A stretch of 64,000 nt of DNA from Eurosta solidaginis (GCF_040869045.1 NC_090322.1:190215477-190279476); one strand, 5' to 3'. Shown: positions 1 through 12,389, counted from the stretch's first letter. The notes: generated from the letters alone by a model not told the origin. A program made the numbers and translations.

Positions 1-738
1 ATGGGAAGTATTCTCGCCTCATTATGTAGATGGTGTTCTGGGGACATAACGAGACAGCCCGTGGCGATTCTGAGAGCAGTATTTTGGCAGGCCTGTAGCT
101 TCTTCCAGTGAGTAGTTTTTAGGCTTGGCGACCATATAGGGAACGCGTATGATGCAATCGGCTGGCCAATTGCATTGTATGTGGTAATGAGCGTTTCTTT
201 GTCTTTTCCCCAAGTACTTCCAACAAGGGATTTGAGGATTTAATTACGGCTCTGGATTTTCGGTACAATTGCGGCTGCATGCTCACCAAAATGTAGATCC
301 TGATCAAACGTCATACCCAAGATTTTGGTTTTGATGTTTCGTTTCTAAATTACACCGATGCCTGCCGACCACCCAAATAATTTGCGGTCCACCTTTTAAG
401 ACATGGGGGAAGGTTAGACCCTTCCAGGTCTTGCAGTAACGTGCCATGGTTGACCGTATGAAAGGCTTTTTGATAGGTCTAGCGCAACGAGTACTGTTCT
501 ATGGTGGGGGTTTTGATTTAAACCGCAATTTATCTGGGTGCCAATGGCATTTAGCGCGATGGTGGTGCTATGGAGTTTTCTGAAGCCATGCTGATGACAG
601 ACTAGCAGCTGCAAATTTGCTTTAAGAAGGGGAGCAAAATGGCGTCAAGCGTCTTAGCTACTGGTGATAGGAGAGATATCGGGCGATATGACTCTCCTAT
701 GTTAGCTGGGTTCCCAGGCTTTAGTAGCGGTACCACCC
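1..738 (-). mobile_element. Jockey-like LINE fragment (copy a), reverse transcriptase part
   Basis: A non-LTR retrotransposon fragment on the minus strand, cut by the window's left edge. Three frame-shifted blocks match the other copies here (22347-23559 and 28320-31306): the segment before the RT core with residues VALDLSKS (414-614), a block around FGEHAAA (119-307) and the C-terminal ILPI/NEMLTK region near base 1. Homology ends abruptly near 738 inside the region upstream of the RT core, so the copy is 5'-truncated. Many frame breaks make it inactive. The Jockey-group assignment rests on motif memory. Confidence 0.85.
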
Positions 739-921
739 GCAGCGGGAAGCGCAGTGTAGTGCAGCTCACTGTAGCCTTAGCTTATGACTCTTTTTACCCT
801 TAAGGCCGCGTCACATTGAAATTTTTCATGTGTTTAACACAACCTCATGCATTCCAGAGTATCGCCACAATCAATCAAGATGTTGCGTTTGTAAATGTAA
901 AGGAACTACAGAAAAGGCAAC
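739..921. other. Unassigned sequence between LINE fragment and MITE
   Basis: No open frame or repeat structure that I can support; probably older flank into which both neighbours inserted. Confidence 0.4.
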
Positions 922-924
922 TTA

Positions 925-1149
925 AGCTGCAGACATTGGTGCTTTATCGGTAACCGTATCGGTAACCTTATAACAGCTGACTCGACCAACCTTATGGGAA
1001 TCAATGCAATCGATTATTGGTGCCGCTAAGGTCGTAACCGTATCGTAGCCAACCAATTGGTTTTTGGTTTACCGTCGTAACGATAAACAGCTGATTACGT
1101 TAGGGATACGACTACAGCGATACGAAATACGGCACCAATTACTCCCGCT
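925..1149. mobile_element. 225-bp Harbinger-type MITE, copy 1
   Basis: A non-coding element of exactly 225 bp flanked by TTA on both sides (922-924 and 1150-1152). Its ends are inverted: AGCTGCAGACATTGGTGC at the left and, on the reverse strand, AGCGGGAGTAATTGGTGC at the right. The interior holds repeated CGGTAACC-like words and CAGCTG. A second 225-bp copy, also flanked by TTA, lies at 58172-58396 in opposite orientation. A 3-bp TTA/TWA duplication with short TIRs is characteristic of PIF/Harbinger elements, so this is probably a non-autonomous member. Confidence 0.8.
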
Positions 1150-1152
1150 TTA

Positions 1153-1531
1153 AGCTAATTTCGCCTTGCCCATTAACTCACAAAATTTAGCGGGGCACTG
1201 TTATAAACATTCTCCCTATACAACAAAAATACTTGCTAACATGTTTTGTGCAGTATTCATGTGTTATATTGCAGTTTTTAATTACGAAAAATGTTAGAAA
1301 AGTTACCAACGAGTGGGAAAAATAATTTCACTTTCTCTTACGCCAAGGTGCTAAGGGTGCTAGCCAAAACAAATGTCAAATTCTTCTCCTGATACTTTGC
1401 TTGAAATAAAAGCTGTCAGATGGCCCCAGTGTCGCTCATTCTACCGTTCTCCATAAAAACCTGTGCAATCTACTCATAATGCATAAGATTGAGTAAAACG
1501 CATCTATATGAAAAACTGCTTATGTGACGGG
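1153..1531. other. Unassigned AT-rich intergenic sequence
   Basis: No gene or repeat recognised. The last 8 bases (1524-1531, GTGACGGG) are the target-site duplication of the following hAT element. Confidence 0.5.
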
Positions 1532-1711
1532 CAGTGTTGCCAGGTTAACCTTTTCGAGGCTAGATTTAGCCTTTTTTTTTGCCTTTAACCTCGAACTTTT
1601 GTGTTTAGTTTCGTGACTTTTTTCTAGCCTTTTTTACTCCGAATATATTTTTAAAAATTTCTAAAATAAAATAATTTCAATAGTTCCTGTGAACACGTAA
1701 TACCTAATAAT

Positions 1712-2233
1712 ATGAGTTCTCTACAAAAGATTAATTCTTTTTCTGCTGAAAATTCGTTGAAAATTTCAAAGCCAGATTTATTTTCTTACTTTGAAAAAGA
1801 GAAGTATATTTATTCTAAATGTCAAATAGCATTAATAGAGCTGCAGTGGCGAAAACTTATAACTATACAATGGAAAAATGTACACTCCACCATGGAATTT
1901 TGGTCGGAAGTCCGAGAACATAAAAATGCATTAAACGAACCCCCTTTTTTAAAACTTGTCGAATTCATATTTAGTCTTTTAGTATTACCACTCAGTAACG
2001 CGGAGGTTGAAAGAGTTTTTAGTGGCATGAAAATTCTGAAAACTAAATTAAGGAACAAACTAAAAATTAAAATGCTTAATGCGCTGCTTAATATTAGATG
2101 CTCGTTAAAACGCTTATCTAAATGTTGTAATGACTTTGAAATTACCTATGATCTCATATCTATGGTAAATAGCCAAACTTTATACCCAGACATAAGCTCT
2201 TCTGATTCTTCAGATGGGGAATATTTTATATAA
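1712..2233 (+). pseudogene. hAT transposase, C-terminal dimerisation domain fragment
   Basis: A 173-codon open frame encoding the end of a hAT transposase. The stretch LPLSNAEVERVFSGMK, followed closely by KTKLRNKL, is the conserved C-terminal dimerisation signature of hAT transposases, used in transpososome assembly. It sits at roughly residues 95-120 and is followed by an acidic, serine-rich tail. Full hAT transposases are about 500-700 residues, so the zinc-binding BED domain and the RNase H-like catalytic core are absent: no first or second catalytic Asp is seen upstream. The frame lies inside the TIR-bounded element at 1532-3799, which supports the assignment. Confidence 0.85.
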
Positions 2234-2237
2234 ATAA

Positions 2238-3536
2238 CTAGCAGACCCGGCAGACGTTGTTCTGCCCTAAATTTGGCTTATCTGCATATATTTTAATAAG
2301 CTTTTTCCGTCTAACTCTGCCCTACCCCTCTACACTTTTTCCTAATCTTTTTATTCACTCCTCCCTCCGTCTTTTTGCTTCATCTCCATCTTCGTCTCAT
2401 TCTATCTCTTTCTCAGACTCCTTCTCTCTTTTCTCTTCTCTCCAATTTTCCTCCTTTTTCTTCATCTCTTATTGCCAGTCCCAGAGGGTGGTATGAATTT
2501 TGTTCCAGTCCCATTCCGAGTCTCAGTCCCAGCCCCACTCCGAGTCTCAGTCTCAGTCCCAGTCCTAGTCCTAATTCCAGTCCCAGTCCGTCTCTGGTAT
2601 ACTTCACGGAAAAAACATCCTAAATACTAATATAGACAAATTTATATACCAAATTTCAGGCAAATTGAATAGGACGTATGTAAATAGGTATGTGGGTATT
2701 ATTAATTTTTGTCTTTATTTCGGCTTCGCATGCATATTTATCAGTTTTGCCAGGTTGATGCGACTAAATCGAATATCACAATGTACTTTAGAGCTCTCAG
2801 CAACAGTTTTTATTTGATATCCATAATACACACACATTCTAGGGGTATCCGGGTTTATGTTTTGGCCTATATCCCGAGACCCTAGTCACTCAGCGGTGTA
2901 AAACTTACTCTGTATTATAGCACACATCAACAGCTTCAATTTGATACCCATAATATAAAAACACATTCTAGGTGTATCCGGGTCGATGTTTTGGCATATA
3001 TCTCGAGACCGTAGTCACCCAGCGGTGTGAAGCTTACTCTGTACTAAAGCATACATCAACAGTTTCCATTTGATATCCACATTGTATAAACACATTCTAG
3101 GGGTACCCTTTTCCACGTTTTGGGCTATATCTCGAGACCCTAGCGTCCCAGTTGTATGAAAAATATCCTATACTATAGCACTCATCAACAGCTTTCATTT
3201 GACATCTATATTGTATAAACACATTCTAGGGGTATCCGTGCCCACGTTTTGGCCTATATCTCGAGACTCTAGTCACCCAGGGGTATGAAAATTATCCTGT
3301 ACTATATCACTCATCAACAGCTTTCATTTGATATCCATATTGTATAAACAGATTCTAGGGGTACTCGGGTCCACGTTTTGATCTCAAGACCCTAAACACG
3401 TAGCGAAAAAAAGGTAGACGTTGGCCGATTCTCAGACCTACCCAATATGCTCACAAAATTTCATGAGAATCGGTTCAGCCGTTTCGGAGGAGTTCAGCCT
3501 TTAAAACCGTGACGGAAGAATTTTATATATTAGATT
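2238..3536 (+). repeat. Tandem-repeat-bearing interspersed element (family E), copy 1
   Basis: It opens with CTAGCAGACCCGGCAGACG, followed by a pyrimidine-rich zone and a GTCYCAGTCC-like minisatellite (2490-2600). Next come about five diverged units of roughly 120 bp (2810-3390), each containing ACATTCTAGGGGT, TATATCTCGAGACC and CATCAACAGCTTTCATTTG. It ends in a CGGTTCAGCCGTTTCGGAGG tail and ATTTTATATATTAGATT. A longer copy lies at 10427-12241 and a diverged one at 62844-64000. The superfamily is not recognised. It was inserted into the hAT element at 1532-3799. Confidence 0.75.
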
Positions 3537-3807
3537 AGTTTTTAATATTTTTTTATGTATATACACATATGCATTCATTTAAATTAATTCCATGTGCTAG
3601 TCAAAGAAAATGTGCCTGATATGTTTTGAAACAGGAAGTTATGCTTAAGTTATGTTTATAAGTTTTTTTATAAAAAAAATTTAATGAATTAACCAAAAAA
3701 TTTCTGGCCTTTTTTAGCTTCTTTTTTTCTAAATTTAGCCTTTTCTAACCTTTTTTTTTCCCATCTAGCTTCTTTTTTTTGCATCACCTGGCAACACTGG
3801 TGACGGG

Positions 3808-6798
3808 GCTTTTAAAGACTGCGCAATGATACATACATATATGGTTCTATTATGAACTCGTTTTTATTCAAAAGATGCAGAAAGGATACAGAGGCTACCA
3901 CTAAAGAACTTTAGCTGCTAAAAACGCAGTTTTCCTCAAAGAACGTATAACTATAGAGAACCGCCAATAGAACGAGTAGTGGGAAACGGCAAACCTTAAA
4001 ATTACGAGAAGGTAGGTAATTCACCATTGGGGAGATGTGGCATCAAATTTGTCAATTCAAACACTAGAAAACCTTTGTTTTGATATAATAATTACAATTT
4101 AACTATTTTTTTAATGTTGTCAATGACTTGCGAAATTTTTACGAACACACCGCGTTTGTTGTCAATCTTCAAGTAGGTAATGTGGTGAACTACATATTTA
4201 TCGCCAGTTCGAGATTTTCTATAAATTTTCGTCTTTGGTTTTCCAACAGATATGGGGATTTCCCTATAAAAACTGTTTATTTTAAAATAAAGATTTAACA
4301 GCAATAAAAAAAATTCAACGAGCCCCCAACATTTTGAGTGCAAAGTAACATTTTAGTTAGTATTGTTTGGCGCTTAATAGTTCAGGCATATTTAAAACGA
4401 AAAATAATTCAACGCGATTTTGTTTAAACACTTATAAAATCTAAAAAAAAGTTATTTCGGTCTGGAAATATCAAACCTCGTCCGGATTGTGAGATTTTTG
4501 TTCCTCTTATGGCCTTAAAAGTATTTTGTAAAGAGTAACAAAAAAGGGGCGGATCGCACCCATTTTCAGAATTTGTTTAAGTTTTGTTCTTAGCTCAACC
4601 ATACCATCGCTGAGGTAGAATATCAGTCAAATGTACTTAAATCATAATGATCATATCTTCACTCAGTCTATATACATAATTTGGCAAGGATAGTGTCTCT
4701 GCTATTCAATGTAATATTTTTAACGGATTCTGATTTGGGGCTTTCTAAACTTACAAATTTTCTTCATTTAAATGTGGGTGGCGCCACGCCCATATTGAGA
4801 ACAGATCTCAATATTTGCTCAAGTTTTTGTGTTATCGGACGGACAGACGGATGGGCATGGCTTAATCAAGTTTTTTTCGATACTGATGAGTTTGGTGACC
4901 TGTACAACCAACAGTTATCCCATCCAGGTTATAACACCCTGTGTACAAGCCCATATGGGTAACAAAATAAACTTAATAAAAAAATTTAATAAAATAAAAT
5001 AAAATAAGAAACATGAAGTAATTAATATAAAATAAAATAAAATGAAATTTTCTTTTTTTTATAGAATTATCACATTTTTTACGTTAAGGCAGCAATAACA
5101 AGGCCCACGTTGAACCTGAATCCGGGTCAAGATTTTAAAATTGGTTCTGATTTTCGAGAAATTTGCACCTGAAATTGCTAAACGCACACCTGTCTGCAAT
5201 ATTCACTACGCCTTTTCGTCGCGAAAGCATCTTTTTATTACAAAACAACATAAAATTTTAAAACGCATAATTCATATTTAGCTAAATCTCGAAATGAAAA
5301 AATAAATAAATGCATTCGCAATAACCCCAGAAGATATTTTAGGCCGAGCTGCTCTTCCTATTTCTTCCACCCTCGAAGAAATGCTCAAGAAATAATTCCA
5401 GGCTTAAATTTATGGTTGCAGCACCCATCTCGGAAGCAAGTTCTTAAAGAAAATTAATAATACATTAGGAAAATACAAATTCTCAAATAAAAAACTCTCA
5501 AGTTTAGCTTACAAGAGGAAAATTAAAAAATTTCTTGAGCGTTTTCTTGTGATCTGAATAAAGCGCTATAATAGTAACGCAAAGATATTTCGAAAAAATT
5601 GGTTGAATTGTAGCAGTTGGCGAGTAGTGCAGAAATAACCACCTCTGACTATTTTGTGGTTATTTCCATACAAAAATAGCTTTTTTTTAAGAAAATAAAC
5701 AGATACTAATAGTGCACGTTGCGTAGTTAGAATCAACTTTTAGTTAGCATCTTTTCCTACTGGGTAAATACTTCGAAAAAAATGGTTAAATTAGATTAAC
5801 AAACTTCGTGTTCCAATGAACAGTATGATCCGTATGGATCAATTTGTTTTTGCATTTGCATGTTAAATTTTTATCGGAATCTGGATCACGCTTCATTAGA
5901 ACACCACAAAGGGCGATTTTATTTATTCGTTTGTGGATAAAAAAAAATTAGTCTGGTAATACTTTGACATTTGTTATCAGACCATTTCTGCTGAAACCCA
6001 AATAAGTCGACAAAAAAGTTTATTTCATAAATACTTTGTACGCCAACGGTGAATGATCGCATTAGTGATTAGCAAAGTAACCATATGGGAACTAAACGGA
6101 AATTTAATAATGGTTTAATTGAATAAAAATGTGTTTTAGTGTTGACATCAACGAAACAAAAGTCATATGTAGTGTAAGTTATGATGCGCGGCTTAACAAT
6201 TTAAAGCTTATTATAGTTTAAAAACACATTCCATTTAATTTATAAATATACAAATGGATATATTATACAAGGTTGACATTAATCTATTTTTGTGTTTTAT
6301 GAGTGATGTGTTAGTTAATATACACATTAAACCGTTCTAGAATAAAAAATTTGTTAAAGGTAAAACTGTCGGAATCATCCCATTCACATCTTAAACAAAA
6401 AGCTAGATAAAATATTAATACATATATGTATATATATATATATGTATATATATCTTTTTATAAATAATTTAATTTTTACGAAAATTCTTCAGTACAATAA
6501 TTAATTAGTCGAATTCAACAGTTCAAATTTGACGTGGTCGAAACAAATAGTGCTCTATTTATTTATTATATTTTTCAGATGTCATTTAAAAAAAAATTTG
6601 TGTTACAAAAATCAGCGTTTTCGAGCCAGTCAGCTTGGACAACTTTTAAACTTTTCTGCAAATATTATCATTTGTATATAAAATATTACTAGTGTTCGTT
6701 GCATGCTTTCGTTTGAAATTATAAAACTCAGTCAATATTTGTTCTCAAAAGCATCGGAAAATCAGATTTATTGCTCGTTTTTAGCAGCAATGTTTTTA
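3808..6798. other. Long stretch without a recognised gene
   Basis: AT-rich DNA with only short open frames and no recognised protein. Visible structure: a GGACGGACAGACGG-containing stretch near 4840 (a motif also present near 14690), a TAAAATAAAATAAAAT microsatellite near 4985-5045, and a stretch at 5320-5570 whose words TTTCTTGAGCGTTTTCTTGTG recall the right end of the Harbinger-type element at 12536-15141 (possible decayed copy). A (TA)n tract lies near 6420-6455. Confidence 0.5.
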
Positions 6799-6806
6799 TA
6801 TCCAAG

Positions 6807-7425
6807 TAGAGTTGTGCTTTTTCGTTCTTTTCAGAGATTCGAATCTTTCGTTATTTTTCTGATGAACGAACAAGTTGTTCTTTTTGTTCATCTGTTCTTT
6901 TCTTTTTTCAAGCAAATTTGTTCACTGCTGCTCGCACCCGCGAAAAACGCCAACAAGTATAGATGGGGGTGTGTATGCAGCAATGCTTTGTGTAGGTATA
7001 TTTAAATTTCTTATGAATAAATAAGTTAATATATATATATGTATAATTAACTTCAAAAAAAGTTACAAATTTCGGAAGATCCAGGGAATTGAAAGAGTAC
7101 AGACACAAATTGTAAATATGAACTTTTCAAGTTTAATAAATGTAATAATTAGTTTCTTACAAAACATGTCTTGTGCCACACACAAAGATGACCACACATA
7201 TCTGCCATCATCGACATTCGTGCTCACTGTGAATTTCTGCGTATGTATGTATGAATTTACAATGTTCGCGAACGAGAAAAGAGAAAGAATAACATTAGAT
7301 AAAACGAACTAAAAGAACAAATGAACTAAAAGAACAAATAGAACCGAAATCGAAGATCTGGTTCACATGTTCAGCTGAGCGACCCGGTCAATTCAACAAG
7401 TTCAGAACGAAACGACCCAACTCTA
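6807..7425. mobile_element. Non-autonomous hAT element, copy 1 (619 bp)
   Basis: The element begins TAGAGTTGTGCTTTTTCGTTC and ends, read on the reverse strand, TAGAGTTGGGTCGTTTCGTTC. The 8-bp sequence TATCCAAG is perfectly duplicated at 6799-6806 and 7426-7433. The interior is AT-rich with no transposase. Short open frames across it are also present, broken differently, in the second copy at 61293-61955, so they are unlikely to be coding. The 8-bp duplication and the YAG start point to hAT. Confidence 0.93.
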
Positions 7426-7433
7426 TATCCAAG

Positions 7434-10425
7434 CGAAACTGCAAGGCTATTTAGAAGCTCCATTTCTATTTTCAATTAAAGCATTTTTTCGCTTTTGATA
7501 TAAGGTTTGAAAAAATTACTTAACTCAAATGACGGCAGTAAGTAAAACAGGTTTGACGAACAAATAACAACAAAATATTATTGTTACTGTGTAGCTAAAA
7601 CTTTTAGCCTGTGTTCGGTTGTATGTATGTGCATTGACAGAAATATATACTTGTCCATACCTACATATATACATACCTACGAATAAACAAAGCTGCTGTG
7701 TCTGCAATTTAACACCGTTCCGGTTGCAGTTTTGCCAATCTATTTTGCAAACCTTGCTTGGGCGTACAAATAAATAAATATCTAGACATATATATATATA
7801 TGTATGTGGCTACTTTTAACGGCTTGGATATATCATTGTAACAATATAATAAACAGTAATTACATTTATTCACCGAAATTTACTATTAAATTTCCGATGA
7901 AGAAAAGTAAAACAAAACACTCAACCAACTGAAAAAGTTAAAGGTTTTCAAATTTTCGGGTAAAAATTAGATTTGTTTACATTTTGGAACATGTTTTCCA
8001 GTTCCCCCAGAAATGGGAGTAAAAAACAAATTTATTTCAAGCGCAGAAAAAATTTAAGAATAAAAAATTTAACAGCAGAAGGAAGTAATAAAGAAAGAAA
8101 AGGTTGTCGTTAAAAGCGAAAAAACGTCCGAGAGCGCTTCATTGAAAGGCAAATCCGTTAAAGCGGTTAAGACCCAATCAAGTAAGTAATACTTTGGCAG
8201 CTGACAGAAAATTTGGCTTAGTTTTTTTCTGTTTACATGCAAATATTTTTGTTGCTGGAGCTCGTTGCGAGATGAAGAGGGAGTGACGAGGAAAGCGGAG
8301 TTTGTGCTGTCTTTCTTCTGATGTAAATTTTAATTTTTTTTATTGAGGATTTTTTTTTTTTTCACTTCTGAAAACACATTTCTATAAGTTTATTTGACAT
8401 TTCTAGTAGTTTTTCAAATTTGCAATAAGTAAAAATTATTTTTAGAAAGAATTTAAATAAAATCTCAATTTTTTTGCATGGAAAGAGTCGCCGTATGATA
8501 TGATATGCAACTCCAAAATAGAAGTTGGATAATAAGCAACAAAAGCAACATTTAGCATTTATCTGTAGTTTAAACTGGTATTGCAAAACTTATGTGTACA
8601 TATGTGTTGGCTTTGTTACAACATTTTATCAAGCCAATACTATTTCGGCTATCCGATTATTTCTTTCTTTACTACACAAAATATCACACTTATACTATAT
8701 TAGGTTAAAAATGTGACTCGTCGGTCTCTTATATATGTAGTTATTTATACGAATGTGCCTTTGTATGTAGAAGATAACAAATCTTTTGGTGACGGCTTAT
8801 TACGTAAGAAATTTGGTTTTCATATTATTAAATACTACAAACATTATCTTGTGTAAACATTTTCATTTACGTATGTATATATGTATATTACTTTAATAGC
8901 TGATTGCATACAATCTAAGTATTTAAGTGGTCTTCAACAGAAGTGGATACAGGTGCCTACATAACGGAATATTTTTAATTTTTCAATCGGTTCTAAAACT
9001 AAAAAATTCTTAAAACTATCAAGCACTCTGCAAGGTAGAGAATGTGGGATCATCAACTTTATAAGACACTCAATGTGAATGGTCTATCAAAAGAGCTCGG
9101 AGAGAACCTAAATCCATACGAATTACAAGACACTCTGTCTGAGGAGGCGGGGTTTCACAAAATTTTTTTAAAGTTATTCTAACGATATATAAGTTACAGA
9201 TTTCTCCGCTAGTGATGACCAAAATAAATTATGTGATATATGTAATTAGATGATGAGATATGTTACATATTCGGAAAAAAATATGTGGGAAATATGTATT
9301 GACTACTTATTTTATACAATTAGTACATATACAATTAAGTTGTAATTCTAAATGGACACTATAGTTTAAGTCTTACTATACAAAGTCGATACATGTTGCG
9401 ATGTTTGGAAATTTCATTTATAAATCTTGCGATCAACTTTTTTGTAGCCGCTCATTGAGCTAAAAACTTGAAACGTTACACTTAGTGCAGGGTATTATGA
9501 CAATGCAACAAAAAGAGGAAAAGTCGATAGGTGGTGCACGAGTCGAAATAATGCCAAATTAATATGGCCCTTATTATGATCATTTTTTAATCTTCGCATT
9601 CAGTACTAAATACTTTTTCCCAAGATTACTTTTTGGTATACTTTCATTGCCATCAGATATGGTAAATCAATTTAGGAGTTGGGTGCAAAAAAGGCGTAAA
9701 ATTTATCAATACAAATAATATCCCCTTCTAATTATTCAAGTAGTTTAATATTAAAGAATTCATGAGCTTAACACCGGCTTATAATAATTGAATATTCAAT
9801 CATTATTTTTGAAAAGAAAGAAACATTTACTGGCATATTTTAAAATTTCGAAAACCGCCACATAATCATCATCAGTCTATTTCGAATGTTATCCAAGGTT
9901 TCACCGAGATTCGAACCGCGAATCACACGGTCACCTTCCCAGTTTTCATTCATATGTGCCACAAAAAAAAAATGTTTCATTGGGAGAAACCCTTCAGAGG
10001 TTATTAATTTCCCTCTCCACAAAGAGATTGACTGGCTCCATCGGACTACAGTTTTTTACAGCTGATGTTTTGACAGTGTTTGACGGAATATAAATATAGG
10101 ACCCGAGTGATTGAGAAGGACCATTAATTAGTCTCTCTGCCTAGTTGCATGGCATTTGTAGGTTGAATTCTATTTTACTTGAGCAGATTTGTATTCAAAA
10201 TTAATTTTCTTTGCGTATCAAAAAAGCTACAACTACCTATAGAGCCTACTTTAAATGACTGTAATTACAAACTATTGTGTTTAGAATAATATTTTTCTTA
10301 GCAAATAGAGAAAAATAGTATATTGCTATTGCTATTTGCAAACTCACAAACCAGTATAGATACAGTATTTGACCATAAACCACTAGGAAGAATATATGAA
10401 GGAACTTAAGAGCTTTTATAATATA
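7434..10425. other. Long stretch without a confidently supported gene
   Basis: AT-rich sequence without a recognised protein. One weak exon candidate is listed at 8076-8181. A tRNA B-box-like word, GGTTCGAATCTCGG, occurs on the minus strand near 9902-9916, within a 180-base open frame that has no other merit. It may belong to an old tRNA-derived SINE. Confidence 0.45.
8076..8181 (+). other. Candidate coding exon of an unknown gene (weak)
   Basis: An open stretch of 35 codons preceded by TTTAACAG and followed by a strong donor, A|GTAAGT. Base composition here is less AT-rich than the surroundings, and the predicted peptide is Lys/Ser-rich (for example SEKTSESASLKGKS). An ATG at 7991 opens a different frame through most of it. 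No matching downstream exon was found before the kinesin gene, so this may be chance. Confidence 0.2.
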
Positions 10426-10426
10426 C

Positions 10427-12241
10427 TAGCAGACCCGGCAGACGTTGTTCTGCCCTAAATTTGGTATATCTGGATACATTTTAATAAGCTTTTTCCGTCT
10501 AACTCTGCCCTCGTCCCTCTACACTTTTACCTAATCCTTGTATTCACTCCTCCCTCCGTATTTTGCGCATCATCTATCTCCATCTTCGTCTCATTCTATC
10601 TCTTTCTCAGTCTCCTTCTCTACTTTCTCTTCTCTCAAGTTTTTCTCATTCTTCTTCATATCTTATTGCCAGTCCCAGAGGGTAGTATGTGTTTTGTTCC
10701 AGTCCCATTCCAAGTCTCAGTCTCAGTCCCAGTCCTAATCTCAATCCCAGTCCGTCTCTGGTCTACTTCCTGGAAAAAAGCATCGTAAATACTAATATAG
10801 GCAAATTTATATACTAAATTTCAGGCGAATCGAATAGGGCGTATGTAAATAGGTATGTGGGTATTATTAATTCATGTCTTAATTTTGACTTCGCATGCAT
10901 ATTTATCAGTTTTGCCAGGTTGATGTTACTAAATCGAATATCACAATGAAAATTACTTAAAAGCTGTCAGCAACAGCTTTCATTTGATATCCAAAATACA
11001 CACACATTCTAGGGGTGCCCGGGTCCATGTTTTGGACTATATCTCGAGATCCTAGTCACCAATAGGTATGAAAACTACCCTGTACTAAGGCACTCATCAA
11101 CAGCTTTCATTTGATATCCATATTGTATAAACATTGTCTCGGGGTATCTGGGTCCACGCTTTGGCCTATATGTCGAGACCCAAGACACCCAGCGGTATAA
11201 AAAATTATCTGTAGTAAAGCACACATCAACAGCTTCAATTTGATATCCATAATGTAAAAACACATCCTAGTGTTACCCTGATCCACGTTTTGGCCTATAA
11301 CTCGAGACCCTAGCCACCAATAGGTATGAAAACTACCCTGTATTAAAGCACTCATTAACAGCTTTCATTTGATATCCATATTGTATAAACACATTCTAGG
11401 GGTGCCCGGGTCCACGTTTTGGCCTATATCTCGAGACCCTAGTCACAAATAGGTATAAAAACTACCCTGTACTAAAGCACTCATCAACAGCTTTCAATTG
11501 ATATCGATATTGTATAAACACATTCTAGGGGTGCCCGGGTCCACGTTTTGGCCTATATCTCGAGACCCTAGTCACAAATAGGTATGAAAACTACCCTGTA
11601 CTAAAGCACTCATCAACAGCTTTCATTTGATATCCATATTGTATAAACACATTCTAGGGGTACCAGAGTCCACGTTTTGGCCTATATCTGGAGACCTTAG
11701 TCACCGATAGGTATAAAAACTACCCTGTGCTAAATCACTCATCAACAGCTTTCATTTGATATCCATATTGTATAAACACATTCTAGGGGTGTCCGGGTCC
11801 ACGTTTTGGCCTATACCTCGAGATCCTAGTCACCAATAGGTATGAAAACTACCCTGTACTAAAGCACTCATCAGCAGCTTTCATTCGATGTACATACTGT
11901 ATAAACACATCCTAGGGGTGCCCGGGTCCACTTTTTGTACTATATCTCGAGCCCCTAGTCACCAATATGTATCCTGGTCCACTTCCCGGAAGAAAAATTA
12001 TCCGGCTTTTATTTTAGATATAACGCTACCTACATACTAAATATCAGGAAAATCGAGCCATATATACGATAGTTGGGAATAAATCGGTCCCTGGTCCACT
12101 TCCCGGAAAAAAAAACTATTCACAAACACTCTCCGGGTTCGTACTAAGTTATCCTGAAAATTTGAATAAAATCGGCGTGGTAGTTTCGGAGTCCATAAGC
12201 CTCATACAAACATACATACATACATCCTATTTTATATATAT
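10427..12241 (+). repeat. Tandem-repeat-bearing interspersed element (family E), copy 2
   Basis: It has the same head as copy 1 (CTAGCAGACCCGGCAGACG), the same pyrimidine-rich zone and CAGTCCCAGT minisatellite, then about eight to nine units of roughly 120 bp (10965-11980). Several consecutive units are nearly identical in 11340-11900. A tail follows, ending in TTTTATATATATAGATA. The higher unit number and similarity compared with copy 1 suggest recent array expansion. There is no coding capacity; the short minus-strand frames across the array are by-products of the repeat. Confidence 0.78.
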
Positions 12242-12389
12242 AGATAACTTTCAATTGTTTAATCAACAATTGAGGACGTTCAAATGTAGATTAGTACTTT
12301 TTCATGCAAGCGTTTTATATGCCACATTGGCAACACTTATTTAGAACGATGATAATTTTCGGAACAGGGATGTTGAAATCTTTGTCATT

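Larger units (their letters stand above)
1532..3799 (+). mobile_element. hAT-superfamily DNA transposon, internally degraded
   Basis: The element starts CAGTGTTGCCAGG and ends CCTGGCAACACTG, a 13-bp terminal inverted repeat. The 8-bp sequence GTGACGGG is duplicated on each side (1524-1531 and 3800-3807), the size diagnostic of hAT transposition. Subterminal regions carry repeated AGCCTTTTTT/CTAGCC words on both ends. It holds the C-terminal part of a transposase (1712-2233) and is interrupted after it by an unrelated tandem-repeat element (2238-3536). The N-terminal part of the transposase is missing, so it cannot be autonomous. Confidence 0.93.

Noticed and set aside
2257..2623. Ser/Pro-rich open frames on both strands
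   Set aside because: They come from the pyrimidine-rich zone and GTCCCAGTCC minisatellite of a repeat element; the same frames appear in the other copy at 10538-10738.
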